Shown one piece after another: positions 17,465-27,610 of a stretch of 64,000 nucleotides of DNA; within the stretch, counting starts at the first letter, position 1, and every line of letters begins with the position of its first letter. The notes beneath the pieces are model-generated. The model was not told the origin of the DNA. It was given only the letters and a program-made list of their open reading frames with translations, and searched no databases. This stretch comes from HXMU1420-13 sp965229525. Its GTDB lineage: Bacteria > Bacteroidota > Rhodothermia > Balneolales > Balneolaceae. The stretch is taken from contig OZ245886.1 of assembly GCA_965229525.1 (NCBI GenBank), positions 124,001 through 188,000 of the forward strand. Reading direction: 5' to 3'. The position numbers were made by a program, and so were the translations under genes.

Positions 17465-20218
17465 TTAATGCGCCTGTAGCCAATTCTCTCCGATCCCAGA
17501 CTCCACTTTCAATGGAACATCCATTGGAAAGGCGTTTTCCATGAGTTCTAAAATCTTTGACGGAACTTCATCCATCTCGCTTTCATGAATTTCGAAAATC
17601 AATTCATCATGCACCTGAAGCAACATTCGGCTTTTCTTTTGATTGGATGTAAGCCATTCATGAATGTGAATCATCGCAAGTTTAATCACATCAGCAGCAG
17701 TTCCCTGAATGGGCATGTTGATAGCTACTCGTTCTGCAAATCCTCGTCGACTCCAATTACTGGATGTGATATCCGGTATATAGCGCCGGCGTCCAAGTAA
17801 GGTTTTCACATATCCATTTTCTTTGGCAAAAGTCTGTGTTTCCGAAATGTACGTCTGGATGTTCGGGAAACGATTAAAATACTCCTCAATCATTTGTTTG
17901 CCTTCACTGTTCTCAATACCCAGATTTTGAGCTAAACCATATGCACTTAATCCATAGGGGATTCCAAAATTCACTTCTTTAGCTTTTCTTCGATGATCAG
18001 CGGTTACTTCATCCAATGAGTCGAGATGGAAAATCTCTTTCGCCGTTCTGGCGTGGATGTCCTCGCCTGCTTTAAATGCTTCAATCATAGCTTCATCTTT
18101 AGCAATGTGCGCTATCACCCGAAGTTCAACCTGAGAGTAATCCGCCGACATGATTTTAAATCCATCCTCAGCAATAAAGGCTTTTCGGGTTTCACGACCT
18201 CGTTCTGTACGTATCGGAATATTCTGAAGATTAGGATTCGAAGAAGCTAGTCGACCCGTAGCTGCCACACTTTGATTGAAATCCGTATGAATTCGGCCCG
18301 TCCGCTCATTCACCATTGATGGTAACGCATCAATATAGGTAGACTTCAATTTGGATAGCTGACGGAAATCAAGTATCAATTTCGGTACTTCGTGTTTTAC
18401 AGCCAGTCGAGTTAGTTCTGCCTCATTGGTCGACCATTTACCGGTCTTTGTTTTCTTACCAGCGGGAAGTCCGAGTTTTTCAAACAGGATTACTCCCAAT
18501 TGTGCTGGTGAGTTGATATTAAACTCCTCTCCTACCTCCTTAAATATTTTTGTTTGAAGTTCCCGAAGATCATTTTCCAATTCAACAGAAAATCCACCGA
18601 GCATATCGGAATCCAATCGTACTCCCTGATATTCGATATCTCCAAGAACCTTCATCAATGGAAAATCACAGGTTTCAGCAACTTGCATGAGCTCGTCTTT
18701 TTCCATTTGCTCTTTTAGGATATGATAAAGCTGAAGCGTAATGTCTGCATCTTCACAAGCATATTGATAGACTTCCTCTGGGCTTAAATCAGCCATAGAT
18801 TTTTGAGCTTTCCCCGAACCAATCAAATCAGTAATTGGAACGGGCTCGTAACCCAAATACTTCTTTGCAAGCTCATCCATTTTAATTTTTTGATTGGCAT
18901 CAACCAAATATGCGGCTACCATCGTATCAAAATGCTTCCCTCTGATATCGATACCATGCCTCATTAACATGGTGTAGTCGAACTTAAAATTGTGCGCTAC
19001 TTTTGTTGATGATTCAAGTTCAAAAAGAGGTTTTAAAACTTCACAAACGTCAGCTTCATTTAGTCCACCTTGTACATTTACCGGTATGTACGACGCCTTT
19101 GAAGGTTCTATCGAAAATGAAAATCCTACCAATCCTGCATTGATTGGATTGGGTGCATCCGTTTCTGTATCAAAACACAACACCTCCGCCTTTTGATATT
19201 CTTGAACCAGTTCTTTCACACGATCGAGAGAACTCACTAACTCATATTCACAATTCTCCGAGTCTAGCTTCTTCATTTCAGTAGGTTCTGCTACCGATCC
19301 AAACAAATCAACCTGATCTCCAGAACTTTCTGCAATGGGAGCTTCTTCCCCCAAATATTTTCGAGTTAGTGTTCGAAATTCCATTCCTTTAAAAAAGAGC
19401 CCTAATTCTTTGGGGTTCTCAAATTTCCACTCTAGTTTTTCCCATTCTATGGTATCCGGAACATCGGTCTTTATTGTAACCATGAACTTGGCGTGCATAG
19501 CCTGATCACCAAATTCAATGAGCGATTCTCTCTGTCTCTTCGCGGTTATAGTCTCTGCCTTTGCTATTGTGTCCTCTAGAGATCCAAATTTTTCGATGAG
19601 TTTAGGCGCTCCTTTTTTCCCTATACCGGGAACACCGGGAATGTTGTCAACGGTATCGCCAAGAATGGCAAGCACATCTATTACTTGTTCAGGATAAACT
19701 CCAAAATAATCCAACACGCCTTCTCGATCCACAATATCGAATCCACCGGTCTTATTATTTGGTTTCATCATTTTGATATGATCGTGCACTAATTGCATGA
19801 AATCTTTATCTGGTGTAACCAGCATCACGTCTACATCTTCGGCATTCGCTTGTGTAGCAATGGTGCCAATAATATCGTCGGCCTCATACCCATCTTGTTC
19901 GATATTTTTAATCCCCCAGGCGTCTAGCATTTGTTTAATTATCGGAATTCCAACTTTGAGCTCTTCTGGTTGGGGTGGGCGTTGTGCTTTATATGTTTCA
20001 TCAGCAATATGCCTAAATGTAGGTGCATGTGTATCCCAGGCAACTGCAATATGTGAAGGTTTTTCTTCTGCCAACATTTTTTCAAGGGTATTTGCAAAGC
20101 CTAAAATGGGGCCAGTTGCAATTCCCTTACTATTTCGAAGGTTGGCATTTATGAATGCAAAATGAGCTCGATACGCCAGAGCCATTCCATCCAATAAAAA
20201 AAGCAGTTTCTTTGGCAT
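17465..20218 (-). CDS. polA: DNA polymerase I
   Basis: 917 residues with all three domains of the full-length enzyme: 5' nuclease (about 1-290, FLLDGMALAYRAHFAF, GDTVDNIPGVPGIGKKGA), 3'-5' exonuclease (about 330-510, with CFDTETDAPNP holding the Asp and Glu metal ligands, so proofreading looks intact) and the family A polymerase (about 545-917, motif A DYSQVELRVIAHI, motif B region RRKAKEVNFGIPYGLS, motif C QVHDELIFEI). It fills gaps and removes RNA primers in repair and lagging-strand maturation. ATG 20218 gives the conserved N-terminus directly. It is transcribed convergently with the preceding lipoprotein gene. Confidence 0.97.
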   Translation of the reverse strand: MPKKLLFLLDGMALAYRAHFAFINANLRNSKGIATGPILGFANTLEKMLAEEKPSHIAVAWDTHAPTFRHIADETYKAQRPPQPEELKVGIPIIKQMLDAWGIKNIEQDGYEADDIIGTIATQANAEDVDVMLVTPDKDFMQLVHDHIKMMKPNNKTGGFDIVDREGVLDYFGVYPEQVIDVLAILGDTVDNIPGVPGIGKKGAPKLIEKFGSLEDTIAKAETITAKRQRESLIEFGDQAMHAKFMVTIKTDVPDTIEWEKLEWKFENPKELGLFFKGMEFRTLTRKYLGEEAPIAESSGDQVDLFGSVAEPTEMKKLDSENCEYELVSSLDRVKELVQEYQKAEVLCFDTETDAPNPINAGLVGFSFSIEPSKASYIPVNVQGGLNEADVCEVLKPLFELESSTKVAHNFKFDYTMLMRHGIDIRGKHFDTMVAAYLVDANQKIKMDELAKKYLGYEPVPITDLIGSGKAQKSMADLSPEEVYQYACEDADITLQLYHILKEQMEKDELMQVAETCDFPLMKVLGDIEYQGVRLDSDMLGGFSVELENDLRELQTKIFKEVGEEFNINSPAQLGVILFEKLGLPAGKKTKTGKWSTNEAELTRLAVKHEVPKLILDFRQLSKLKSTYIDALPSMVNERTGRIHTDFNQSVAATGRLASSNPNLQNIPIRTERGRETRKAFIAEDGFKIMSADYSQVELRVIAHIAKDEAMIEAFKAGEDIHARTAKEIFHLDSLDEVTADHRRKAKEVNFGIPYGLSAYGLAQNLGIENSEGKQMIEEYFNRFPNIQTYISETQTFAKENGYVKTLLGRRRYIPDITSSNWSRRGFAERVAINMPIQGTAADVIKLAMIHIHEWLTSNQKKSRMLLQVHDELIFEIHESEMDEVPSKILELMENAFPMDVPLKVESGIGENWLQAH

Positions 20219-20310
20219 GAATTCTTATTTTCCCACGATTATATGGTGGAAGCTAAACTTTTTGCCACTAATTACGAACACGCCCCGGCAACAAAACCAA
20301 AGTAATTCAT

Positions 20311-21489
20311 TTGAGTTTAAAGAACGAAGCACAGAAAGGATTTGGAACTAAAAAGTTCTACCAGGAATACGTTACCGGCATGAGTAGGGACCGTATTTCC
20401 AAAGAGCTTACTGCGGATTCAGATCGTTTAAAACTTCTATATAAAGAAGCTGTTGAGGATATGGAGCGCCAACAAGGTGCACAGCTACCGGGGCATGTTA
20501 AATTTATGCGCTTGCTTTCAAATCTAACGCAGCGCCTCAATCCAACCCGACGTCTGGCTTTTGGACTTGGTAGTGTGAGCTTTGTAAGTCATTACCTAAT
20601 CAGTTTTTTAGGGGCAACCGACATTGTATTCTTCGCCGGTTTACTTTTACCATTCGGATTTATTTCGATGTTTCTTCTACTATTAGTTGAGCTACTTGAG
20701 AAATCTGATGTACAAAAAGAAATTGATCTGGCTCGCGATATTCAATTGAGTCTGTTACCGGGAACTTCACTCAACAAAGAAAATCTAGAGGTTTATTCAT
20801 TTGCGCACACTGCAAAAGAAGTTGGCGGTGATTATTTGGATGTAATCGATACAGAAAAAGGTACATACGTTGTAATTGCGGATGTAAGTGGCAAAGGATT
20901 ATCTGCAGCTTTGTACATGGTTCGAATGCAGGCATTAGTAAATCTTTTGGTTCATAAAGAACAGCCCTCTCCTAAAGATTTATTCCTTCAACTGAATGAT
21001 TTTGTTAAGTCCAATTCAAAAGATAAAACCTTTGTAACAGGTTGCGTAGCCTATTTCCCAGCTGATAAAGACGAATTTGAGTACGTTCGGGCTGGCCATA
21101 ATATCCCCGTTTATTACAGTCGTGAGCGCGATACGACATTCAATCTTCGTGCTAATGGATTTGCCTTAGGTATGACATCCACCAATATGTTGAGCCAACA
21201 TCTGGAAGTTAAACGCTTTCACTTTAAACCGGGTGACTCTGTACTTTTATATACCGATGGTCTGAATGAAGCCCGTAATGAACGTGGTGAAGAATATGGG
21301 GAAGAACGAATCGAGTCTTTAATGGAGATATATGGCTCTCTCCATGCAAAAACCGTTGTGAGCAAGATTCAATCTTCTTTAGAAGCATTCATAGGTCCTG
21401 TCCCTCCGGCTGATGATGTAACTTTTACGTGTATCCATCGACCAGAGAGAGCAAATGCTAAAAAGTTAAAACCGGTTAAGAAGATCTAA
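20311..21489 (+). CDS. Membrane-anchored PP2C-type (SpoIIE/RsbU-like) protein phosphatase
   Basis: 392 residues. An N-terminal basic region is followed by two membrane segments (about 88-135) and a PP2C/SpoIIE domain (about 145-380): LARDIQLSLLPG linker, EVGGDYLDVI and VIADVSGKGLSAALYMV metal-binding Asp motifs, GHNIPVYY, and LLYTDGLNEARN. Such phosphatases control partner-switching systems by dephosphorylating anti-sigma antagonists; no STAS or anti-sigma kinase gene is nearby. The start appears to be TTG at 20311; the next possible start is the ATG of MSRDRIS 23 codons later, so the N-terminus is uncertain. Confidence 0.85.
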   Translation: MSLKNEAQKGFGTKKFYQEYVTGMSRDRISKELTADSDRLKLLYKEAVEDMERQQGAQLPGHVKFMRLLSNLTQRLNPTRRLAFGLGSVSFVSHYLISFLGATDIVFFAGLLLPFGFISMFLLLLVELLEKSDVQKEIDLARDIQLSLLPGTSLNKENLEVYSFAHTAKEVGGDYLDVIDTEKGTYVVIADVSGKGLSAALYMVRMQALVNLLVHKEQPSPKDLFLQLNDFVKSNSKDKTFVTGCVAYFPADKDEFEYVRAGHNIPVYYSRERDTTFNLRANGFALGMTSTNMLSQHLEVKRFHFKPGDSVLLYTDGLNEARNERGEEYGEERIESLMEIYGSLHAKTVVSKIQSSLEAFIGPVPPADDVTFTCIHRPERANAKKLKPVKKI

Positions 21490-21542
21490 AATTATTATCC
21501 GCTCTTTCTAATTAATTTACTTGTAGTTAAAGCAAGTTTGAT

Positions 21543-23030
21543 TTGAAAAAATACGCTCCAGTTATACTTCCTTTAATTCTTATCAAATTAGTAATTCAAT
21601 TAATTGGGAATACGAACTATGGATTTCATCGCGATGAACTTCTTCATCTATCTGCTAGCGAACATTTAGATTGGGGATATTTTGAATTCCCACCTTTCAT
21701 AGCTTTTATAGGCTTTCTTTCAAATATTTTTTTCGATCATAGTCTTTGGGGGGTGCGTTTATTCCCCGCTTTGGCAGGTTGCCTAATTCTATTACTAACC
21801 TGTAAGATTGTAATAGAAATGGGCGGTCAGAAAAAAGCCGTTTTTCTTGCAGGTTTAAGTATTCTGGCATTCGTTCCTTTTTTCCGAAATCATACCCTAT
21901 TCCAGCCAGTCGCTTTTGATCAATTTTTTTGGATAGCAGGTTTCTACCTCTTGCTTCGTTATCAAAATACAGATAAAACACGGTTTCTCCTTTGGCTTGG
22001 AGTGGTTGCCGGGTTAGGGTTGTTGACAAAATATACTATGCTTATTTGGGGATTCGGGGTTGCTATCGGTTTGTTCTTCTTCCAAAACGAACGTATCTAC
22101 AAAAACAAATGGCTGTATATTTCGGGATGTATTGCCCTTTTAATATTTCTACCAAATATTATTTGGCAAATTGCAAACGACCTCCCCCTTCTTGATCACA
22201 TGAAAGAGCTCAATGAATCGCAATTGAGTGAAAGAAGTTCATTCGATTTTGTGCTGGGATTAATTGAAATTCCACCTGCTGTTCTTCTTTCATTGACTGC
22301 AGTTTTTGCCATCCTCTTCAATCATAAGTTGAAACTGTATTCATATTTAGGGATATCAATCCTTACTATTTTTTTGGTAATGTGGGGTTTAAAAGCAAAG
22401 CCCTATTATTTCTTTGCTGCTTTCCCAATGATTTTTGCTTTCGCGTCTATTCAAATAGAACAATGGTTTGAAAATCGATCTATCATTTTCTATGGTATTT
22501 CGGCTTCTCTTATGCTTCCAATGATATACTTCATTCCATTAATGACACCCTTACTACCTATCCAAACTTTCACAGATTGGTATGAAATTGAAAAAGTCGG
22601 CACCCATTATGAACTTTCTGGCGATTATGCCGATATGTTTGGATGGGAAGAACAAGTTGCTATTGTAGATAGCCTGTATCAAAGCTTTCCTGAAAATAGT
22701 AGAGATGAAATTGTGATATGGGCAGAGAACTATGGTGAAGCAGGAGCTTTAACCATCCTAGGCGACCAATACGGCTTACCAAATCCGATAAGTAGGCACG
22801 GTAGTTTCTGGAAATGGGGGTATCAAAATCCTAATGCATCTTACTGGATTAGTATAGGGAATGAAACAGCGTCAGTAGAATACATTTTTCATGAATGTAC
22901 ATTGATTAGACGGATTGATCATCCTTATGCAATCGAAGAAGAAAGAGGTATTCCGCTCTATGTGTGCAGTAATCCCAAACAACCAATTGAAAATTGGTGG
23001 GCTGCTTACCGCCCCTACATATTTGATTGA
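21543..23030 (+). CDS. Glycosyltransferase family 39 (ArnT/PMT-like) membrane protein
   Basis: 495 residues with about ten membrane segments. The first loop carries NYGFHRDELLHLSASEHLDWGYFEFPP, the HRDE acidic motif and D-W-G-Y-x-x-x-P-P pattern of lipid-phosphate-sugar dependent transferases. These enzymes move a sugar from a polyprenyl-phosphate donor to a lipid or protein on the periplasmic side. The start is TTG at 21543 followed by two Lys codons. The 3' end overlaps the transketolase gene (opposite strand) by 16 bp, leaving no room for a separate terminator. Confidence 0.8.
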   Translation: MKKYAPVILPLILIKLVIQLIGNTNYGFHRDELLHLSASEHLDWGYFEFPPFIAFIGFLSNIFFDHSLWGVRLFPALAGCLILLLTCKIVIEMGGQKKAVFLAGLSILAFVPFFRNHTLFQPVAFDQFFWIAGFYLLLRYQNTDKTRFLLWLGVVAGLGLLTKYTMLIWGFGVAIGLFFFQNERIYKNKWLYISGCIALLIFLPNIIWQIANDLPLLDHMKELNESQLSERSSFDFVLGLIEIPPAVLLSLTAVFAILFNHKLKLYSYLGISILTIFLVMWGLKAKPYYFFAAFPMIFAFASIQIEQWFENRSIIFYGISASLMLPMIYFIPLMTPLLPIQTFTDWYEIEKVGTHYELSGDYADMFGWEEQVAIVDSLYQSFPENSRDEIVIWAENYGEAGALTILGDQYGLPNPISRHGSFWKWGYQNPNASYWISIGNETASVEYIFHECTLIRRIDHPYAIEEERGIPLYVCSNPKQPIENWWAAYRPYIFD

Positions 23031-25012
23031 GTAGCCTCTACTATCTTCTCAACGGTAATTCCAAAGTGTTCATACAATTCCTGATAAGGAGCTGACTCAC
23101 CAAATGTATCTATGCCTATTACTTTTCCTTCTGCACCTACGTAACGTTCCCATCCGAACGATGAACCTGCTTCAACTGCGACTCTATTTGTAACCGAATT
23201 AGGTAGCACAGATCGTTTGTAGTCTTCAGATTGTTGAGCAAATAATTCCCAGCTTGGCATACTTACTACTCGAGCATCAACCCCTTTCGTTTTCAATTCT
23301 TTTCTAGCATTAACAGCTAAATGTAATTCCGATCCCGTTCCTATTAAAATAGCATCTGGTGTAGCTTTTTCAGAATCGAATAGTATATATCCGCCCTTCT
23401 CTGAAAGACTTGCCGGATTATCTGGAGTTCTTTTTAAAGTAGGAATATTCTGACGAGTTAACACTAAAACTGTAGGTCCTTCAGCGTTCTCTAAAGCTAA
23501 TTTCCAGGCATATGAAACTTCGTTGGCATCACCAGGGCGTAGTACTAATACATTTGGCATAGCACGTAAACTTGCTAAATGTTCGACTGGTTGGTGTGTA
23601 GGTCCATCTTCTCCAAGTCCAATACTATCATGTGTCATCACAAAAATTGAAGGAACTTTCATAAGTGCTGCAAGTCGAATTGAAGGGCGGCAATAATCTG
23701 TGAATACAAAAAAGGTTCCACCAAATGGAATCACTCCATCGTGCAATGCCATTCCGTTCATTGCAGCAGCCATTGCATGTTCTCTAACTCCATAATGAGT
23801 ATTTCTACCACCGTAATTGAATGCACTAAAAACACCTTCGTCAGCTAAATTGGTTTTTACACTTCCTTCAAGATCTGCTGACCCGCCGAGCATATTTGGT
23901 ATGGCTTCTTTTAATGCATTTAATACTTTATTGGAAGTTCCACGAGTTGCCATTCCTTTTTCATCAGCACCAAATACAGGTAATAATTCTTCTAAATCTT
24001 CAGGCAGTTCACGACTCAACCATCGTACAAGTTCCAGTGCATCATCATTGTACTTAATGGCATAGGTTTCAAAGTCAGAATTCCAGGAATCTTCTTTTTG
24101 TTTACCAAGATCAACTTGTTTTCTGAATTGAAGTAAAGCTTCATCAGGAATAAAAAATTGTTTTTCCGGATCCCAACCGTAGGCTTCTTTGGTTATCTTA
24201 ACCTCTTCATCGCCAAGTGGCGAGCCATGAGAACTTGCTTTTCCTTCTTTATTTGGGCTACCAAAACCAATTTTTGTTCGGCAAATTACGATTGAAGGTA
24301 ACTGCGATTTTTGAGCATTCTCGATAGCATGTGCAATTTGCGAATGGTCATGGCCATCAATTTCCTGAACATCCCACCCATAGGCATCAAATCGTTTTGC
24401 AACGTCTTCGGTGAAAGCAAGTTCTGTTGAACCATCAATCGATATTGAATTGGCATCGTATAAATATATCAGCTTATTCAACTTTAAATGCCCTGCCAAA
24501 GAAGCTGCTTCATGTGAAATACCTTCCATCAAATCACCATCACTAACAATCGCATAGGTAAAATGATCAATTAGGTTATGGCCCTCTTTATTGAATTTTG
24601 CTGCCAAAAACCTTTCGGCCATTGCCATACCTATTCCAGTAGCAAACCCCTGTCCTAACGGTCCGGTAGTCATCTCAACTCCGGGAGTAATTCCAAATTC
24701 CGGATGACCTGCAGTATTGCTATCTAATTGACGGAAGTTTTTGATGTCATCCAAACTTACAGCATAACCCGTTAGGTGAAGTAAGCTATAAATTAGCATT
24801 GAACCATGACCTGCAGATAAAATAAACCTGTCTCGATCTGCCCAATCTGGATTTGAGGGATTATGCTTCAAATATTTTGTCCAAAGAACGTAGGCGACAT
24901 CCGCCATACCCATTGGCATTCCAGGATGACCTGAATTAGCTTTTTGAACGGCATCCATTGACAGTGTTCTAATTGTATTGGCACAAAGTTGGTCAAGCTC
25001 CAAATTACCCAT
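23015..25012 (-). CDS. tkt: Transketolase
   Basis: 665 residues, normal for bacterial transketolase. It transfers two-carbon ketol units in the pentose phosphate pathway with thiamine diphosphate. Visible motifs are AVQKANSGHPGMPMGMAD at the N-terminus, the ThDP-binding region VSDGDLMEGISHEA with the following N residue, GVREHAMAAAMNGMALH, and THDSIGLGEDGPTHQPVE, containing the catalytic His. It is monocistronic, separated from the upstream TPR gene by a strong terminator, and overlaps the GT39 gene tail to tail. Confidence 0.96.
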   Translation of the reverse strand: MGNLELDQLCANTIRTLSMDAVQKANSGHPGMPMGMADVAYVLWTKYLKHNPSNPDWADRDRFILSAGHGSMLIYSLLHLTGYAVSLDDIKNFRQLDSNTAGHPEFGITPGVEMTTGPLGQGFATGIGMAMAERFLAAKFNKEGHNLIDHFTYAIVSDGDLMEGISHEAASLAGHLKLNKLIYLYDANSISIDGSTELAFTEDVAKRFDAYGWDVQEIDGHDHSQIAHAIENAQKSQLPSIVICRTKIGFGSPNKEGKASSHGSPLGDEEVKITKEAYGWDPEKQFFIPDEALLQFRKQVDLGKQKEDSWNSDFETYAIKYNDDALELVRWLSRELPEDLEELLPVFGADEKGMATRGTSNKVLNALKEAIPNMLGGSADLEGSVKTNLADEGVFSAFNYGGRNTHYGVREHAMAAAMNGMALHDGVIPFGGTFFVFTDYCRPSIRLAALMKVPSIFVMTHDSIGLGEDGPTHQPVEHLASLRAMPNVLVLRPGDANEVSYAWKLALENAEGPTVLVLTRQNIPTLKRTPDNPASLSEKGGYILFDSEKATPDAILIGTGSELHLAVNARKELKTKGVDARVVSMPSWELFAQQSEDYKRSVLPNSVTNRVAVEAGSSFGWERYVGAEGKVIGIDTFGESAPYQELYEHFGITVEKIVEATQSNM

Positions 25013-25090
25013 GAAAATAATTATTAATATTTGAGAGAATTTTGCGCAAAATGTACGTAATATTTGTGCAAACTGAAATCATATCAAAAT

Positions 25091-25122
25091 AAAAAAGCCT
25101 TGGGTAAATAATACCCAAGGCT
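25091..25122 (-). terminator. Rho-independent terminator of the TPR gene
   Basis: The arms AGCCTTGGGTA (25096-25106) and TACCCAAGGCT (25112-25122) form a perfect 11-bp stem with a 5-base loop. Read on the minus strand the stem is followed by TTTTTT. It lies 29 bp after the TPR gene and 79 bp before the transketolase start. Confidence 0.9.
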
Positions 25123-25150
25123 AGAAAAAATTGATTAAATGTGAGCGTAA

Positions 25151-26152
25151 TTAGTTAGTACTTTCACATTTTAATTCAAATTCCATCTTATGCTCTGATG
25201 GAGCTTTGAATGAACCATAAGCGGCATTAGTGAAAGCAGCGCACGCTTCCGCTTTGTTGTCTTTCATTTGCTGGGCGAATCCTATTTCAAAATAAATTTT
25301 CGCTTTATCTGTACTTCCACCTTGTTCTAACTCAATGGCTTGATTTCCAAAGCTTATTGCATTATCAAAATTATTCTGCTTGTTAGAAGCTTCTGCCAGT
25401 CTGTAGTAAGAATCCGCAGATTCAGCATTGTATTCTAGAGATCTTTGAAGAAGTTCAATGGCTGTGGAAAGTTGGTTTTGTTCAATAGCTTTTGAACCAC
25501 TAAAAAGTAATTCTGCATGTGCTTTATTATTAGCAAGTCGAACAACTTCACCATCATTAACTTGCTGCCCTACTTGTATTGCACGATCGAACCAACTAAT
25601 CATTGCATCAAGGTCACCTTCGTTCAGGTTCTTTGCTACCAGACCTTTTTGGTAATAAGCTTTCGCATAATTCGCGTTTATATTAATAGCTTCATTTAAA
25701 GCGGCATCTGCTCCAACGAAGTCTTCTTGTCTTAGGAGTAATGAACCCTTTTGGAAATTTAATTGTGCTAATACTCCTCTTGAACGATTAGCAATATCAT
25801 TATCACCAAACTCTGTCCCTTGCTCCTGAGAAGTAGTGAACTCTGTGATAGCAGCTTCTAGATTTGGGATGTTTGGAGAACTTCTGAATGCATTATAGGC
25901 AGATGCAGCTTTTTGATAGTATAGCTTTGGAATTTGTGTTCTTGATCGAGTAACGATATCTGTATTTCCAATAGCCTCGGCTAAACCAATTGCTTCGGTA
26001 AATTTATCAATTGCAGCCTGAAAATCTTTGTTTTGTGCAAAACTAAGCGCCTCATTATATGCATTAATGGCATCGGCTTCTTCCTGGGCATAAGCTAAAG
26101 TAGATGCCATTGCAATCATTGCTGTTAATAGTATACTCTTAATTACCTTCAT
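25151..26152 (-). CDS. Secreted tetratricopeptide-repeat protein
   Basis: 333 residues from ATG 26152. A signal peptide (MKVIKSILL to TLAYAQ) is followed by TPR-type helical pairs over the whole mature protein, for example DAINAYNEALSFAQNKDFQ, ANYAKAYYQKGLVAKNLN and SADSYYRLAEASNKQNNFD. A longer reading from 26200 places 16 polar residues before the signal and is rejected. TPR proteins of this kind scaffold periplasmic or outer-membrane complexes; the partner is unknown. It stands alone, closed by its own terminator. Confidence 0.8.
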   Translation of the reverse strand: MKVIKSILLTAMIAMASTLAYAQEEADAINAYNEALSFAQNKDFQAAIDKFTEAIGLAEAIGNTDIVTRSRTQIPKLYYQKAASAYNAFRSSPNIPNLEAAITEFTTSQEQGTEFGDNDIANRSRGVLAQLNFQKGSLLLRQEDFVGADAALNEAININANYAKAYYQKGLVAKNLNEGDLDAMISWFDRAIQVGQQVNDGEVVRLANNKAHAELLFSGSKAIEQNQLSTAIELLQRSLEYNAESADSYYRLAEASNKQNNFDNAISFGNQAIELEQGGSTDKAKIYFEIGFAQQMKDNKAEACAAFTNAAYGSFKAPSEHKMEFELKCESTN

Positions 26153-26281
26153 GTGATATTGTTTGTTGTTTTGAATCAGACAAGTGGGCAATTTAACCAA
26201 AAATCTCCCTCCTTTTAAAGTCTTAAACTCACTTAAATTTTATTTTATTGTTAAAGGGATCAAATAACTAAGATTTCTTAA

Positions 26282-26989
26282 TTAGAAATAGAAATTCGGT
26301 TTTGGTTCTTCATGCGAATAAAAATCTGTAATAATTTGTACTCCTTCCTCGCAACTATCCGTAATGTGAAATAAATCAGTATCATGGTCTGAAATGTTTC
26401 CCCAATCTTTTAACGTTGTATTTATCCACTCAACAAGACCTTCCCAAAATCTTGATCCGTATAAGATAATTGGAATCTTCGAAATTTTATTCGTTTGTAC
26501 CAGTGTTAGACTTTCAAATAATTCATCAAGTGTTCCAAATCCTCCCGGAAACACAACTAACGCTTGAGAATACTTCACAAACATTACTTTTCTAACAAAA
26601 AAGTAGTTGAAATTGATTGAATAATCTCGGTGTACATAGTCATTTAGGCCTTGTTCTTTAGGCAACTCAATTCCAAGACCAACCGATTTGCCTTCGGCAT
26701 GAAATGCTCCTTTGTTTGCCGCTTCCATTATTCCAGGACCCCCACCTGTGATAACTCCAAATCCGCGATCGGTTAATAATGATGCAAATTCCGTTGCTTC
26801 CTTGTAATACTGATTTTCAGGTTTGGTTCGTGCTGACCCAAAAATAGATACGCAAGGGCCAACTCTGAAAAGCTTGTCATAGCCTTCAACAAATTCACCC
26901 ATAATTTTGAATACACTCCAAATATCGCCGTCGTAACCTGACCGATACTTATTGGGAGTTCCATTTTCGTCTCTAAATTTAAAGTCCAT
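26282..26989 (-). CDS. LOG-family (TIGR00730-type) nucleotide phosphoribohydrolase
   Basis: 235 residues. The Rossmann-like LOG signature is complete: SIFGSARTKP, GGGPGIMEAANKGA (about 76-89) and PGGFGTLDELFE (about 150). Characterised members remove ribose 5-phosphate from nucleoside monophosphates, including cytokinin precursors, and some bacterial members act on purine or pyrimidine monophosphates; the substrate here is not evident. It follows the DUF5683 gene by 3 bp, at the end of the parA-parB-DUF5683 operon. Confidence 0.85.
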   Translation of the reverse strand: MDFKFRDENGTPNKYRSGYDGDIWSVFKIMGEFVEGYDKLFRVGPCVSIFGSARTKPENQYYKEATEFASLLTDRGFGVITGGGPGIMEAANKGAFHAEGKSVGLGIELPKEQGLNDYVHRDYSINFNYFFVRKVMFVKYSQALVVFPGGFGTLDELFESLTLVQTNKISKIPIILYGSRFWEGLVEWINTTLKDWGNISDHDTDLFHITDSCEEGVQIITDFYSHEEPKPNFYF

Positions 26990-26992
26990 AAA

Positions 26993-27610
26993 TCAACGGG
27001 TTAGTGGAATATTCAAAGTTAATGCGGGTATTTCTCCAATAAAAACATTGCCAATATTAGAAGGTTCCCAGTTTATATTTGCTGATAGATCATCAGATAC
27101 ATCAAACGGTCTAAGGTGTGCAAATACATATGCATCTACAAAATTTAAAATGTAAGCCAATGCGATGGTCACATAAATGAAATCACGACGATTTCTAAGA
27201 AAGTTGCGCTGATTTAATAAACTACCGGAACTTGAATTTGCTAAATAGGCCGGCGTTTGTCCGAACCGAAAATCCTGAGTAGTTGATGTTAAATTGTAGT
27301 ATGCAGCTCGGTAGTCATGGTAATCTTTTGTAAGTGTAATACTGTAGTAAGTTAACCCACCAAGTAAGCCATACACAATGGGAACTTTCCATATTTGTTT
27401 ATTGGTAATTTGTCCCCAGCCGGGAATAATCATCGATTTGCGCATTACTGCTTTCGGATTCGGAAATACTTGTTCATTGACCTCATCCATGATCGAAAAA
27501 CTTTGAATAAAGTCGTTTTTACTGAGGCTGTAATTTTGAGCTATTGCCTCGGTTTGTAATAAAAGAATCAGCGAAAATATAATGAGGCTAGAGCGAGTCA
27601 AAAATCGCAA
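26993..27610 (-). CDS. DUF5683 family membrane protein
   Basis: About 205 residues. A hydrophobic N-terminus (LIIFSLILLLQTEAIAQ) looks like a signal peptide; the family core follows with SMIIPGWGQITNKQIWKVPIVYG, the conserved PGWGQ-x-x-N-x-x-x-x-K-x-P pattern, and a further membrane helix. The function is unknown; the gene follows parB in many Bacteroidota. No ATG fits: TTG codons at 27622, 27610 and 27601 are the candidates, all overlapping the 3' end of parB (stop 27588-27590), so translation is probably coupled. I chose 27610 to leave two basic residues before the signal; the exact start is uncertain. Confidence 0.75.
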   Translation of the reverse strand: MRFLTRSSLIIFSLILLLQTEAIAQNYSLSKNDFIQSFSIMDEVNEQVFPNPKAVMRKSMIIPGWGQITNKQIWKVPIVYGLLGGLTYYSITLTKDYHDYRAAYYNLTSTTQDFRFGQTPAYLANSSSGSLLNQRNFLRNRRDFIYVTIALAYILNFVDAYVFAHLRPFDVSDDLSANINWEPSNIGNVFIGEIPALTLNIPLTR